From the NCBI RefSeq assembly GCF_003602235.1, contig NZ_QZVS01000097.1, forward strand, positions 248,001 through 312,000: a stretch of 64,000 bases of DNA, read 5' to 3'. Numbering within the stretch: position 1 is the first letter of the stretch; every line of letters begins with the position of its first letter. The position numbers were made by a program, and so were the translations under genes. Below are positions 7,868 through 17,122 of this stretch, piece after piece. The stretch is from Cryobacterium melibiosiphilum. GTDB lineage: Bacteria > Actinomycetota > Actinomycetes > Actinomycetales > Microbacteriaceae. The notes under the pieces are model-generated. The model worked only from the letters and a program-made list of their open reading frames with translations, did no database searches and had not been told where the DNA came from.

Positions 7868-9373
7868 TCAGGAGGTTTTGTAGCCGAGGATGGTCATCAT
7901 TCCGGACTCGGCGTGGTAGATGTTGTGGCAGTGCGCCGCCCACAACCCCGGGTTGTCCGCGTCGAAAATAACGGACAGCGATTTGCCCGGCAGCACGATC
8001 GAGGTGTCCTTGCGGGGCCCTGCCCCGGAGTGCTGGTAAGTGTGCCCGTGCAGGTGGAACGGATGCCACATCTGAGTTTCGTTGGTGATGTTCAGTCGCA
8101 CGCGTTCGCCCTGGCTCACGCCGAGCGCGCCCGCCATCGGGTTGGCGGCATCAAAGCGACGACCGTTGATGGCCCAGTCGTACGCCATCATCGAACCGGA
8201 TAGCGTGGCCGAGAGCTCACGGTCGACGGCGCGCGTGCTGAGTGTGACCTCCGACGAAGCTGCCAACGCCCCAGCAGTGAGTATCGCACCCGTCAGTGCA
8301 GAGACAGCGGATGCCGCGGTCGGAGCCTCGCCCGACCCGGTCCGAACGATGGCCAGCGCATTGTCGTCCTTGCCCTCCGCCATCGCCACCAGGGGGAAGG
8401 CCCCATCGCCCAAGGTCACGAGAACGTCATAGCGCTCCCCCATGCCAATGAGAACCGCGTCAGTGTCGACCGGGTTGACGGGGTATCCGTCGCTGTGGGT
8501 GACGGTGAGTCGGTGTCCACCGAGCGCGACCCGAAATGCGGTGTCGCTGCCGGCGTTGATGAGCCTGATGCGCACCCGTCTGCCGGGTGCGCTGGCGAAC
8601 GTCTCCGGATCAGTGGGTGGGCGCCCATTGATGAGGAAATGCGGGTAACGGACATCACCGGCATCCCCACCGAGCAGATCCGAGCGTGCGCCCATCATCA
8701 TGTTGCCGCCCATGCCGCCCCCGCTCATCATCCCGCCCATCCCCCCTTTAAGTTCTTCCAAGACCTCGTCGGGTGTGGCGGTCACGCCGTCGAGCCAGTC
8801 ATCGAGGATCACGACCCACTCGTCGTCATAGCTCAGTGGTTCATTCGGGTCCTCGATGATGAGGGCGCCGTAGAGGCCGCGATCGAGTTGTGGACCGACG
8901 TGCGGGTGGAACCAGTAGGTTCCCGGTTGAGCGGTGACAAACTCATAGGTGAACGTCTCGCCGGCCCCGATCGGAGCCTGGGTCGCCCCGGGGACCCCGT
9001 CCATGTCGTTACGAAGGGCCAGGCCATGCCAGTGCACAGACGTGTCGGCGGGCAGATCATTGCTCACCGTTGCTCGCAGTGTGTCGCCGGCCGTCATCCG
9101 AATCGTAGAGGCCGGAACCGGACCGAAGCTCCACGTTTCTGCGGTGGTGCCGGCGAGGTCCAGCTGGGTCTCGGCGGCCCGGAGGGCGACGCTGGTCACC
9201 CGTCCCGTCCCGGCTCGCGCGAGCTCTGCTTCACGCACCGGCGCACCGGTCGGCGTCACATAGCGCGGCGGTGTCGGCGAGCACGAGGCCAAGGCGAGCG
9301 CCGCCAGACCGCCTGTCCCGACAGCGATGAAGCCTCGCCTCGAAAGTGTGGTGCTGATAAGAGAGGATGTCAT
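7868..9373 (-). CDS. Multicopper oxidase (CueO/CopA-like)
   Basis: A 501-residue exported enzyme. The N-terminus has a twin-arginine-like SRRGF followed by a hydrophobic stretch and LASC, so it may also be lipidated. Copper-site motifs are all present: HWHG near residue 120, WFHPHVG near 160, HPFHLHGH near 445 and HCHNIYHAESGMM near 485. A Met/Gly-rich loop (GGMGGMMSGGGMGGNMMMG, about 215-235) resembles the Met-rich copper-binding insert of CueO. It probably oxidises Cu(I) to the less toxic Cu(II) outside the membrane. It is the distal gene of the minus-strand arm of the copper block, 138 bp after the beta-propeller gene. Confidence 0.93.
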   Translation of the reverse strand: MTSSLISTTLSRRGFIAVGTGGLAALALASCSPTPPRYVTPTGAPVREAELARAGTGRVTSVALRAAETQLDLAGTTAETWSFGPVPASTIRMTAGDTLRATVSNDLPADTSVHWHGLALRNDMDGVPGATQAPIGAGETFTYEFVTAQPGTYWFHPHVGPQLDRGLYGALIIEDPNEPLSYDDEWVVILDDWLDGVTATPDEVLEELKGGMGGMMSGGGMGGNMMMGARSDLLGGDAGDVRYPHFLINGRPPTDPETFASAPGRRVRIRLINAGSDTAFRVALGGHRLTVTHSDGYPVNPVDTDAVLIGMGERYDVLVTLGDGAFPLVAMAEGKDDNALAIVRTGSGEAPTAASAVSALTGAILTAGALAASSEVTLSTRAVDRELSATLSGSMMAYDWAINGRRFDAANPMAGALGVSQGERVRLNITNETQMWHPFHLHGHTYQHSGAGPRKDTSIVLPGKSLSVIFDADNPGLWAAHCHNIYHAESGMMTILGYKTS

Positions 9374-9511
9374 GGCTAGTCCAATTCCGAATCGGCGTGG
9401 ATCTCATGGGTGAGCCCACTTCACTTTTGCTGAAAGTCTGAACGTGGTGCCAGAGGCGGAGGTCCCCGAGCTATCTCCTTCTGCTTCCGGCGTGCGGGCG
9501 GGCGGATTACG

Positions 9512-10492
9512 TCAGGTGCCGACTCCGACCAGCGTGGTCCAGGTCGCCCCGTCGTCATCGCTGGCGACGATGCCGCGCGCATCCGCAACCAAGATCCATG
9601 GCGTCGCACCGTCAACGACATTGAGGGCCTCGGGGATACCATCGGTCGCCCCGGTCTGCACCCAGATTCCCGACGCGCCATCCTGTCGCCAGATCGCCCC
9701 CTCAGGATCGACACCGACGAGGCCGGCACCGCCTTCCACGCCGACTGCATCGATGAGGATCAGAAGTGGCGCGCCATCCACCAGGGCGAAGGTTCTCCCG
9801 GCATCGGTGCTCACGGCCAGCCCCTCGGCCGTCGTCGCGAAAACGCGGTCGGGGTTTGTGGGATCGGCGGCCAGATCGCGCAGAGGCAGAGCGGCGCCTG
9901 AGGACCAGGTCATCCCGGAGTCATCACTGATCGACACGGTACCCGCGCCGGAATCGTAGCCGTACACACGGAAGGTCTCAGCGTCCTGGACGGCAGCGCT
10001 CAGGGGAACGGTATCCAAATCATGTAAGTCGGTCACACCCCGCAGGGAAAGCCTTGTCCAGGTTTCCGCGCCGTCGATGCTGGATTCGAGCCCCAGATTC
10101 GGCAGGGGCAGCTCGGTCTCTTCGTCCGGGTCAGGATGCCCGGATGTCAGCAGAATCCCGGGAGCCGCCACAGTGAATCCCATCGCGTCTTGGGCCCGCC
10201 CCCCGATCTGGGCCGGCGCGTCCGTCGTGCCGCGCGGTGCTCCGGCGAGATAGCTCTCGGGGAGCATTCCGGTCGGGAGGAGCCACACCCCGTGGTGTGT
10301 GGCGGCATAGGTGTTGCCGGTGAGAGGATCTGCCCCGAGACCGTGGATGTGCTCGAAAGCACTGCCGACCGATTGGGTTTCTGTCGCCTTATCCGCTGTG
10401 GTGCCAGTGGTGCATCCGGTGAGAACGACCAGCACGACGAGTGGGCCGATGACAGCCCGCGCGAGAGTGCTCGGCAAGACCTGATCAGCCAA
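9512..10492 (-). CDS. Beta-propeller lipoprotein (F510_1955/BNR-like)
   Basis: A 326-residue protein with a lipoprotein signal (LVVLTGC, Cys at about 26). The body has repeated BNR/Asp-box-like motifs (SIDGAETW, SDDSGMTW, STDAGRTF, SDDDGATW), giving a sialidase-type beta-propeller. HIHGLGADP near the N-terminus is typical of the F510_1955 family of actinobacterial metal-resistance loci. The TTG start at 10492 overlaps the upstream M23 gene by 8 bases, implying co-translation. An enzymatic role is unproven; copper binding or scaffolding near the oxidase is inference from position. Confidence 0.82.
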   Translation of the reverse strand: MADQVLPSTLARAVIGPLVVLVVLTGCTTGTTADKATETQSVGSAFEHIHGLGADPLTGNTYAATHHGVWLLPTGMLPESYLAGAPRGTTDAPAQIGGRAQDAMGFTVAAPGILLTSGHPDPDEETELPLPNLGLESSIDGAETWTRLSLRGVTDLHDLDTVPLSAAVQDAETFRVYGYDSGAGTVSISDDSGMTWSSGAALPLRDLAADPTNPDRVFATTAEGLAVSTDAGRTFALVDGAPLLILIDAVGVEGGAGLVGVDPEGAIWRQDGASGIWVQTGATDGIPEALNVVDGATPWILVADARGIVASDDDGATWTTLVGVGT

Positions 10493-11789
10493 GAGTGACT
10501 CCCCGTTCGCTCAGGAAGGTTTGCGGATTCACACGGGCACCATCGACCCGTGCTTCGAAGTGCACATGGCAGCCCGTTGAGGCGCCGGTCGTTCCGACCA
10601 GTGCCACAGTTGCTCCTGAGGACACCTGCTGGCCTCGGTTGACCAGGATGGTGCTGTTGTGGGCGTACCCGGTTTGAGTGCCATCGCCGTGGTCGATGAG
10701 GACCCAGTTACCGTAGGAGCCGAGCCACCCGGCATAGACCACGGTTCCGCTGGAGGCAGCGTAGACGCCCTGGCCACATCCGGCGGCGATGTCGGTGCCG
10801 TAGTGGAAGGCGCCGACTCCCGCGACGGGTTTGTAGGGCCGCGGGCCGTAGGTCGAGCTGATCCAGCCCGACACCGGCAGCGACCACCCCTGGCCGCTCG
10901 GCCCGCGAGGAGGCGGAGCGGGTGAACTCCCTGAGTTTCCCTGGGCTGGGGCCGCTGCCGCCGCAGCCGCTGCCTGCGCGGCAGCGGCTGCCTGCGCCGC
11001 CCGGGCGGCGGCCGCCGAGGCCTCGGCAGCGATACGTACCTCTTCTCCCTTGGCGTAGTCGGCCTCGGTTACCTCTCGGTCCTCGGTGAGTACCGCAAGC
11101 TGCGCCAGCAGGGTCCCTTCGGTGCGCTGCTGCTCAGCAAGTGCCGATTCCACTCGCTCGCTGGAGGCGACCGCGTCCGCAAGAGCTGTCTCGGCGTCCT
11201 CCGCCAGAGCACCCAGCGCGGCTTGCGCGACCTTCGCCTGGTCCGTCAACGATGTGGCCGCATTGCTGTCGGCGGCCGCTGACTCATACACGAGACTCGT
11301 CCGCTCGGTCAGTTTGCTCATCGAACCAAGTTGGTCCAGCAGGTCATCGGCGGCGTTTCCGTCAAGGAACAGGGTCATCGCCAGATCGCTGTTGCCGGTC
11401 CGTGCGAGCATTGCGGCGAACCGGCCAGCGCGCTCGCTCGACACGGATGCTTCGGCGGTCGCCGCATCCGCCTGCGCCTGCAGGTCCATGGAACGAAGAC
11501 TCGCAGCGTCCAAGGCGCCCTGCGCGGCCTCATAATCGCTCGCGCGCGCTTCGGCCTCGGCCCGGGCCGCATCCACCTCGAGAGTGAGGCCAGCGATCAA
11601 AGCCGTCAACTCAGCAATCTGTGCTTGCTTGCCAGTCTCAGAGGACCGGGCGCTCTCCACTTCAGCCCAGGACGGGTACTCGGCCGCGGCCGCAGACCCG
11701 GCCACACCCACCATCGCGAATATGGCTACCATCGCCACGGCGGCGCGCGTCGCGTAGGTGCGACGCCGCTGAGTCAGTTGTCTAGTCAA
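10485..11789 (-). CDS. M23 peptidoglycan endopeptidase with coiled-coil domain
   Basis: A 434-residue secreted protein. A signal peptide (about 1-36, ending SAAAAEYP) is followed by a long Ala/Glu-rich coiled coil (about 40-255) of the type that keeps LytM enzymes autoinhibited, an Ala/Gln linker, a Pro-rich stretch, and a C-terminal LytM/M23 domain (about 312-430). Zinc ligands are seen in HYGTDIAAGCG and GCHVHFE. It starts with TTG, overlapping the preceding M23 gene by 8 bases. Its place between two copper genes suggests wall remodelling linked to copper stress; that link is inference. Confidence 0.9.
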   Translation of the reverse strand: MTRQLTQRRRTYATRAAVAMVAIFAMVGVAGSAAAAEYPSWAEVESARSSETGKQAQIAELTALIAGLTLEVDAARAEAEARASDYEAAQGALDAASLRSMDLQAQADAATAEASVSSERAGRFAAMLARTGNSDLAMTLFLDGNAADDLLDQLGSMSKLTERTSLVYESAAADSNAATSLTDQAKVAQAALGALAEDAETALADAVASSERVESALAEQQRTEGTLLAQLAVLTEDREVTEADYAKGEEVRIAAEASAAAARAAQAAAAAQAAAAAAAAPAQGNSGSSPAPPPRGPSGQGWSLPVSGWISSTYGPRPYKPVAGVGAFHYGTDIAAGCGQGVYAASSGTVVYAGWLGSYGNWVLIDHGDGTQTGYAHNSTILVNRGQQVSSGATVALVGTTGASTGCHVHFEARVDGARVNPQTFLSERGVTLG

Positions 11790-12630
11790 GGGACGCCCCT
11801 CTTTCGCTCATGAACGGTTCCGCATTGATGCGTTCGCCGTCGATCCGGGTTTCAAAGTGCACGTGGCATCCGCTGGAAGCGCCCGTCGATCCCACGAAGG
11901 CGATAACCTCGCCGGCCACGACCTGTTGCCCGGGAACGACCAGGACCCGACTGTTGTGGGCGTATCCTGTTTCGATTCCGGCGCCGTGGTCGAGGAGGAC
12001 CCAGTTGCCGTAGGAACCTTGCGACCCTGCTTCCACAACGATGCCCGCGGTCGCGGCGAACACGGGCTGACCACACGACGCGGCAATGTCGGTGCCGTTG
12101 TGATACAGACCAACACCGTCGACGGGCTTGTTCGGACGGGGACCAAAGGGGCTGGAAATTCTGCCCAGAACCGGCAGCGCCCAACCCACGTCACTGAGCT
12201 GGCTGGCGGTGAGGCTGGCCCAGGATCCGTCGCTGGCGGTCTCGGTGTACGAGGCAGGTTCAGGAGCCGCGGTGACCGTAAATCCATCACGCTCGAAGGC
12301 CACTACCGGCCCGCCCGCGACGTTCAGGCTCTGCGCGTCCCCACCGCCGCCCGCAGCGCTGATCGCTGCCTGCACCGCTGACGGGTTCACGGCGATAGCG
12401 GGGAGGGAGACGCTGATAGCGAAGAGTCCAATCGCCGCCATGGCGCACCCGCTGACCAGGCGCTTACGGAGCGGAACCGGCCGCAGAGCCAATCGACTGG
12501 TCGCAGCGGCAGGTGGGGCTGGTGGGGCGTCGCGTGCAACATTTTCGCGTGCTCGCAGTTCACGGCGGGTCAGGACGGGTAAGGGCCCAGAAAGCTGCTG
12601 AGCCGTTGCGCGATGTCCGGCGCTATCCAC
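11782..12630 (-). CDS. M23 family metallopeptidase, membrane-anchored
   Basis: A 282-residue protein. The N-terminus carries LTRRELRAREN, a motif common ahead of exported proteins in Microbacteriaceae, then a basic stretch and one hydrophobic segment (about 58-80). The C-terminal M23 domain (about 155-275) has LYHNGTDIAASCG and GCHVHFE with the expected zinc ligands, and is clearly paralogous to that of the downstream gene. GTG start at 12630. A half-site TACCCC of the CsoR type lies upstream near 12685 on the minus strand, so copper may also act here. Confidence 0.9.
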   Translation of the reverse strand: MDSAGHRATAQQLSGPLPVLTRRELRARENVARDAPPAPPAAATSRLALRPVPLRKRLVSGCAMAAIGLFAISVSLPAIAVNPSAVQAAISAAGGGGDAQSLNVAGGPVVAFERDGFTVTAAPEPASYTETASDGSWASLTASQLSDVGWALPVLGRISSPFGPRPNKPVDGVGLYHNGTDIAASCGQPVFAATAGIVVEAGSQGSYGNWVLLDHGAGIETGYAHNSRVLVVPGQQVVAGEVIAFVGSTGASSGCHVHFETRIDGERINAEPFMSERGASLD

Positions 12631-12742
12631 GCGAAGCGACTAAACGTGATTGGGGTCGTGGAAAAAGGATAGGGGTACGCATGTAGATAAGTTCCTTGAC
12701 ATTAGTTCGGGTTACGGGTTCCGTGCACGGGATCACCTCACT

Positions 12743-12759
12743 ACCGGCTGAGAGCCGGT
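12743..12759. terminator. Hairpin after the DUF305 gene
   Basis: ACCGGCT and AGCCGGT form a 7-bp stem around GAG, 23 bp past the DUF305 stop codon. No T-run follows on either strand, so intrinsic termination is uncertain. Confidence 0.35.
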
Positions 12760-12781
12760 GGTGGTCATCCTCCGTAACCGC

Positions 12782-13372
12782 CTACAGAGTGGCGAGAAGA
12801 TCTGCCATGACGGCGATTTCCGCCGTCTGCGTCGTGACGATGGTGGCCGCCATCGCCTGCGCATCTGCGTTCTGTCCTTTGTCTATTTCACTCTGCGCCA
12901 TATCGACGGCGCCCTCGTGGTGCACCGTCATTTGCTCGAGAAAGAGCTTGCTCGCCTCTGCTCCAGCGGCGTCCTGCAGCATGGCCATATCGTCGCTGGA
13001 CATCATCCCGTCCATGCCATTCATGCCGCCCATGTCCGACATGTTGTGCTCCCCGGTGCCCCACTGGGACAGCCAGTCCTCGAGCTGGGCGATTTCGGGT
13101 TCCTGCGCCATTGTGATGTCCGTGGCGAGGTTTCGCACGTCCTCGTCGATGTCGTCCTTGGCGAGCACGTCATCACTCATCTCCACGGCCTGCTCGTGGT
13201 GAGGGAGCATCGCCTGGGCGAATGTCACGTCGGCATCATTGAAAGTCGCCGTCGTCTCGCTCGCGGCGGGCGTCGACGGAGACGCGGCCGGGCTACCCCC
13301 GGCGCAGGAGGTCAACGTGAGGGCTGCTGCGAGAGCGGCGGCCGTGTAGAAAAAGGTGCGTCGTTTAATCAT
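12782..13372 (-). CDS. DUF305 lipoprotein
   Basis: A 196-residue lipoprotein (LTLTSC lipobox, Cys at about 23). It has two DUF305 repeats, each with a His-His pair in a Met-rich helix (QAMLPHHEQAVEM and EQMTVHHEGAVDM), a ferritin-like four-helix fold in known members. A Met/Asp/Gly-rich linker (NMSDMGGMNGMDGMM) lies between them. DUF305 proteins are frequent in copper-resistance loci and the His/Met clusters suggest copper binding outside the membrane. It lies between the M23 genes and the DUF6153 gene and probably shares the copper-controlled promoter at 14 kb. Confidence 0.92.
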   Translation of the reverse strand: MIKRRTFFYTAAALAAALTLTSCAGGSPAASPSTPAASETTATFNDADVTFAQAMLPHHEQAVEMSDDVLAKDDIDEDVRNLATDITMAQEPEIAQLEDWLSQWGTGEHNMSDMGGMNGMDGMMSSDDMAMLQDAAGAEASKLFLEQMTVHHEGAVDMAQSEIDKGQNADAQAMAATIVTTQTAEIAVMADLLATL

Positions 13373-13469
13373 TGTTCATCCATTCATCGAGTCTGAAGAA
13401 TCCGAGACGCCGGCCTGAGGCACGGCAAAGCTCAGCGACCAGGGATTGGCCGCTGAGCTACATCACGGT

Positions 13470-13907
13470 CTAAACGCGACTGATGGAAAGGAAAACGAGG
13501 CTGGGGCGGTGCACGTGCACCGCGACAAGGGTCATCACGCCGAGGGCAGCGCCTCCAGCGTCAAGCAGCCGGTGGAAAACGGCCGGACGTCGCGTGAAGA
13601 AGACAACCGTCACGAGGACCAGGAGAAGAACACACGCCATGGCCAGCAAGGCGCAGTCCATCGCTCCGCCATGCGGACTCGCAGCCAACACAGCGGAGTC
13701 TGGAGCCACGACACCCGAGGCCGCAGTATCAACATGTGAGCCAGCGGACGACGACGACATGGGCGCCGCAACATGCATGGCATGCCCGGTGACTTCTGAA
13801 TGAATGGCAAAAAAACCCAACAGGGTCATCGCCAGAGCGAGGAGAGCGACCAAGGGTGACATGGTGAAGGGTTTATCCGTCCGCCGTTGAACCCGATACA
13901 GCGTCAC
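13470..13907 (-). CDS. DUF6153 membrane protein
   Basis: A 145-residue protein with GTG start. Two membrane helices (about 18-38 and 85-105) are separated by a His/Met/Ser-rich loop (HSEVTGHAMHVAAPMSSSS) that could bind copper externally; the C-terminus has more hydrophobic residues with HVHR. The pattern fits DUF6153, seen in actinobacterial copper islands. It is the first gene of the minus arm, divergent from copZ, and should be driven by the region holding the two CsoR-type palindromes. Confidence 0.8.
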   Translation of the reverse strand: MTLYRVQRRTDKPFTMSPLVALLALAMTLLGFFAIHSEVTGHAMHVAAPMSSSSAGSHVDTAASGVVAPDSAVLAASPHGGAMDCALLAMACVLLLVLVTVVFFTRRPAVFHRLLDAGGAALGVMTLVAVHVHRPSLVFLSISRV

Positions 13908-14023
13908 GTCACCTCCGTTCGAACCTCCGGCCAGTCAGTCCGGCATCTGGAGGCGCTCTGTGCAGGATAACGCACCGACCCCGCTGAACTGAAAACCGAT
14001 TGGGGACATTCCCCGCACGGGAA

Positions 14024-14070
14024 GGTACCCCCATGGGGTATGGTTGGCCTTGATACCCCTAGGGGGTACC
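14024..14070. promoter_or_regulatory. Two CsoR-type operators in the divergent copper promoter
   Basis: Two perfect palindromes of the form TACCCC-N3-GGGGTA lie at 14026-14040 (spacer CAT) and 14054-14068 (spacer TAG). Their centres are 28 bp apart, nearly three helical turns. This is the G/C-tract architecture bound by CsoR/RcnR-family copper repressors. They lie between DUF6153 (minus) and copZ (plus), so one repressor could control both arms. No csoR-like gene is in the window. Confidence 0.8.
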
Positions 14071-14115
14071 TGGCCTGGTCCGACGGACCAGGCGAATCGA
14101 AGGGAAGAACTTCTC

Positions 14116-14442
14116 ATGTGCAACACAAATGCGAAAGACCTCGGATTGACCGACGCGACCTGCGGCTGCGGGTCTCACGCTCACGCGCCGGCGAATCCCG
14201 TCGCGGCTGATGCAGCACCGGTGACATCCACCTTTGAGGTGTCCGGAATGACGTGTGGGCATTGCGTGTCCAGCGTGACCGACGAGGTCAGCCGCCTGGA
14301 GGGCGTCAGCAACGTAAACGTTCAGCTCGTCGTCGGTGGAGCATCACGCGTGACCGTCTCCAGCACGGACTCACTCGATCACGATGCGGTCGCAGCAGCA
14401 ATCCACGAGGCAGGCTACGAGCTGGTGTCAACGTTCCGATGA
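14116..14442 (+). CDS. copZ: Copper chaperone CopZ-like, with metal-binding N-terminal tail
   Basis: A 108-residue protein. The ATG at 14116 is chosen because AAGGGAAG (14100-14107) is a good Shine-Dalgarno sequence; a longer frame upstream would run through the operators. Residues about 40-108 form a heavy-metal-associated (HMA) domain with GMTCGHC, the Cu(I) site. The N-terminal 35 residues are Cys/His-rich ([17 protein letters not shown]) and may bind further copper. It overlaps copA by ATGA, so the two are co-translated. It probably delivers Cu(I) to CopA. Confidence 0.92.
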   Translation: MCNTNAKDLGLTDATCGCGSHAHAPANPVAADAAPVTSTFEVSGMTCGHCVSSVTDEVSRLEGVSNVNVQLVVGGASRVTVSSTDSLDHDAVAAAIHEAGYELVSTFR

Positions 14443-16760
14443 GCGAGGCAACGGTCGGGGCCGGGCAGCAAGTCGTGCTCGAGGTGGGGGGAATGACCTG
14501 CGCTTCGTGCGCGGCGCGGATCGAGAAGAAACTCAATCGAATGCCGGGCGTCGAGGCGACAGTGAACTACGCAACCGAGAAAGCCAGCGTCTTCGTTCCT
14601 GCGGGTAGCAGCGTGTCTGACGCGATCGCCACGATCGAGGCGACGGGGTACACCGCCGTCCTCCCCCGTCCGCTGGTCAGCGATGTTGAACTGTCCGACG
14701 AGCCGACGGCGGCCGATCGGGAGGTTTCCAGCCTGCGCAGCCGACTGTTCATCTCGGCGATGCTTGCGGTGCCGGTCGCCGCAATGTCCATGATCCCCCT
14801 GCTCCAGTTCACGAACTGGCAGTGGCTCGCCCTCACCCTTGCGGCGCCCGTGGCCGTCTGGGGCGCCTGGCCATTCCACCGTGCAGCATGGATCAATCTC
14901 CGCCACGGCGCAGCGACGATGGACACCTTGATCAGCGTCGGCGTCCTGGCCGCCTTGGGCTGGTCCCTCTACGCGCTATTCTTCGGCACGGCCGGCATGG
15001 CCGGAATGACGATGTCATTCAACTTCGCCATCGCTCCGGGCGGTGGTGCCCATGAGATCTACCTGGAAGTGGCCGCCGCCGTCACGGTATTCCTGCTCGC
15101 GGGCCGCTATTTCGAGGTACGCGCGAAGAAACAGTCGGGCGCAGCTCTGAAGGCCCTGCTAGAGCTGGGGGCAAAGGAAACGACGGTACTGCGCGACGGG
15201 CTCGAAGTTCTCATCCCGACCGAGACCCTCGTGGTCGGCGACCTGTTCGTTGTGCGCCCCGGCGAGAAGATCGCGACCGACGGTGCGGTTGTGGAAGGCA
15301 ACTCGGCCGTGGACGAGAGCATGCTCACCGGAGAGGCCGCACCCGTCGAAGTCGGCCCCGGCGATACTGTCGTGGGTGCGACGCTGAACTCCGGCGGACG
15401 ATTACTTGTTCGCGCGAACCGCGTCGGCGCGGACACTGAACTGGCCCAGATGGGGCGACTTGTCGAGCAGGCACAGACTGGTAAAGCCGAAGTGCAGCGG
15501 CTAGCTGATCGCTTATCGGCCGTCTTTGTTCCCGTCGTGATCGGGTTGTCACTGGCCACCCTCGCGGTCTGGCTCATCATCGGCGCCGGCCCGGAAATGG
15601 CGTTCACTGCCGCCGTCGCAACGCTCATCATCGCGTGCCCGTGTGCGCTCGGGCTGGCCACTCCGACAGCACTGATGGTGGGAACCGGCCGGGGAGCCCA
15701 ACTCGGCATCGTCATCAAGGGACCACAGATCCTCGAGTCCACGCGCCGAGTCGACACGATCGTTCTCGACAAGACCGGAACCGTAACCACGGGCCGAATG
15801 ACCTTGATCGCCGCGCAGCCCATCGACGGCGTCAGCGAAAAAGACCTCCTCCGACTCGCCGGAGCAGCAGAAAGCGGTTCGGAACACCCCATCGCCGCGG
15901 CAATCGTTGCCGGCGCGCGGGATCGTCTCGGCTCACTTCCCGCGCTGGAATCCTTCTCTTCCGAGCAGGGACTCGGCGTCCAGGCGGTCGTTGAGGGACA
16001 GCTCGTGCTGGTAGGACGCCCACGTTGGCTGGCCGAGAATTGGAGCATCGACCTCCCCGCCGAACTCACGACTGCACTCGGCGCCTTCGAGGAGCAGGGA
16101 CAGACCGCGGTCGCGGTCGCCTGGGACGGGCAACCGCGTGGCGTATTGGCCGTGTCCGACGTCGTGAAGGCGACCAGTGCGGATGCGATCAAGCAGTTCC
16201 ACAAGCTCGGCCTGCGCCCGGTGCTCCTCACCGGCGACAACGCGCGCGTGGCCCAGTCTGTTGCGGCGGAAATTGGCATTTCCGATGTTCGGGCCGAAGT
16301 GCTCCCCGCCGAAAAGGCCGAGATTATTCGCTCCCTGCAACGGGATGGCCGCGTCGTGGCCATGGTCGGCGACGGGGTGAATGACGCCGTGGCGCTGGCT
16401 ACGGCCGATCTGGGCATAGCGATGGGAACAGGAACTGACGTCGCCATCGAAGCGAGCGATCTCACCCTGATCCGGAGCGACCTGCTGGCGGCAGCGGATG
16501 CCATCCGACTGTCGCGACGTACGCTCGCCACGATCAAGGGAAACCTCTTCTGGGCCTTCGCTTACAACATCGCCGCAATCCCACTCGCGATGCTCGGTCT
16601 GCTGAACCCGCTGATAGCCGGCGCGGCCATGGCCCTGTCCTCTGTCTTCGTGGTCAGCAACAGCCTCAGGCTACGTCGGTTCGCCCCACTCAATACAGGA
16701 ATAACCAACCACGGCGATGATTCCGGCCATCCCGTTCGCGATCTCGCGTCAGCCGTTTGA
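14439..16760 (+). CDS. copA: Copper-exporting P1B-type ATPase
   Basis: A 773-residue ATPase starting at the ATG in the ATGA overlap with copZ. One N-terminal HMA domain (about 8-75) has GMTCASC. The core has the TGEA actuator loop, the CPC metal motif in [19 protein letters not shown], the phosphorylation site [18 protein letters not shown], and [20 protein letters not shown]. Eight membrane helices are expected. The CPC motif and CopZ context point to Cu(I)/Ag(I) export. Regulation is probably by the CsoR-type sites upstream. Confidence 0.95.
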   Translation: MSEATVGAGQQVVLEVGGMTCASCAARIEKKLNRMPGVEATVNYATEKASVFVPAGSSVSDAIATIEATGYTAVLPRPLVSDVELSDEPTAADREVSSLRSRLFISAMLAVPVAAMSMIPLLQFTNWQWLALTLAAPVAVWGAWPFHRAAWINLRHGAATMDTLISVGVLAALGWSLYALFFGTAGMAGMTMSFNFAIAPGGGAHEIYLEVAAAVTVFLLAGRYFEVRAKKQSGAALKALLELGAKETTVLRDGLEVLIPTETLVVGDLFVVRPGEKIATDGAVVEGNSAVDESMLTGEAAPVEVGPGDTVVGATLNSGGRLLVRANRVGADTELAQMGRLVEQAQTGKAEVQRLADRLSAVFVPVVIGLSLATLAVWLIIGAGPEMAFTAAVATLIIACPCALGLATPTALMVGTGRGAQLGIVIKGPQILESTRRVDTIVLDKTGTVTTGRMTLIAAQPIDGVSEKDLLRLAGAAESGSEHPIAAAIVAGARDRLGSLPALESFSSEQGLGVQAVVEGQLVLVGRPRWLAENWSIDLPAELTTALGAFEEQGQTAVAVAWDGQPRGVLAVSDVVKATSADAIKQFHKLGLRPVLLTGDNARVAQSVAAEIGISDVRAEVLPAEKAEIIRSLQRDGRVVAMVGDGVNDAVALATADLGIAMGTGTDVAIEASDLTLIRSDLLAAADAIRLSRRTLATIKGNLFWAFAYNIAAIPLAMLGLLNPLIAGAAMALSSVFVVSNSLRLRRFAPLNTGITNHGDDSGHPVRDLASAV

Positions 16761-16804
16761 TCGCGATGTACCGCTTCGTACCGCGGTACTCCATAGCTCA
16801 ACGT

Positions 16805-16823
16805 GTGCGCCCAACTGGCGCAC
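16805..16823. terminator. Hairpin after copA
   Basis: Perfect 7-bp arms GTGCGCC/GGCGCAC enclose CAACT, 45 bp after the copA stop codon. No T-run follows, so it may be a stability or weak termination hairpin. Confidence 0.4.
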
Positions 16824-16856
16824 GGTCCGGACTACAGATCCGGTGACAGCGACGGT

Positions 16857-16895
16857 TAGGAATTGAGCCACTATCGACCGTGACAATTTAGCCAC
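16857..16895. mobile_element. Possible insertion-sequence end remnant (IS21-like subterminal repeats)
   Basis: Two direct 11-bp repeats, AATTGAGCCAC (16861-16871) and AATTTAGCCAC (16885-16895), lie 24 bp apart, each preceded by a short G/A-containing stretch. Paired repeats ending in GAGCCAC/AGCCAC are typical of the ends of some IS21-type elements. No transposase gene remains. The gap between copA and tRNA-Gln (16761-17122) holds no gene. Confidence 0.3.
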
Positions 16896-16956
16896 GTTTT
16901 GTGCGCTCATTGTGCCGCGTTTTCGGCTGGCCCAGTACTTTATGCAGGACTCCGTC

Positions 16957-16975
16957 GGACTCGAACCAAGAACAA
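16957..16975. repeat. 19-bp duplicate of tRNA-Gln sequence, possible att-site remnant
   Basis: GGACTCGAACCAAGAACAA occurs here and at 17134-17152, where it is the T-arm and variable region of tRNA-Gln. The copy lies about 150 bp beyond the tRNA 3' end, in the same orientation. Integrases that target tRNA genes leave such duplicated 3' segments. Only 19 bp are shared and no integrase is present, so it would be a scar. Confidence 0.45.
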
Positions 16976-17088
16976 TGCGTTCTTTAGTCATCCGCAACCG
17001 GAGATGGGGAATTTGCCGCTCAGCCCGCCTGACGAGCCTGACTCGCTAGCGGAAATCGGACACCAGGCGGCGCGTGCCATTTAACACG

Positions 17089-17114
17089 AAAACCCCCGCG
17101 TGAACGGGGGTTTT
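17089..17114 (-). terminator. Intrinsic terminator after tRNA-Gln
   Basis: AAAACCCCCG and CGGGGGTTTT form a 10-bp stem with a six-base loop. On the minus strand it ends in TTTT shortly after the tRNA 3' end. The symmetric A/T flanks mean it could act in both directions. Confidence 0.85.
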
Positions 17115-17122
17115 ACTTCAAG

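Noticed and set aside
12700..12735. A plus-strand promoter (TTGACA) near 12698
   Set aside because: No plus-strand gene follows; the next plus gene, copZ, is 1.4 kb away with its own regulatory region.
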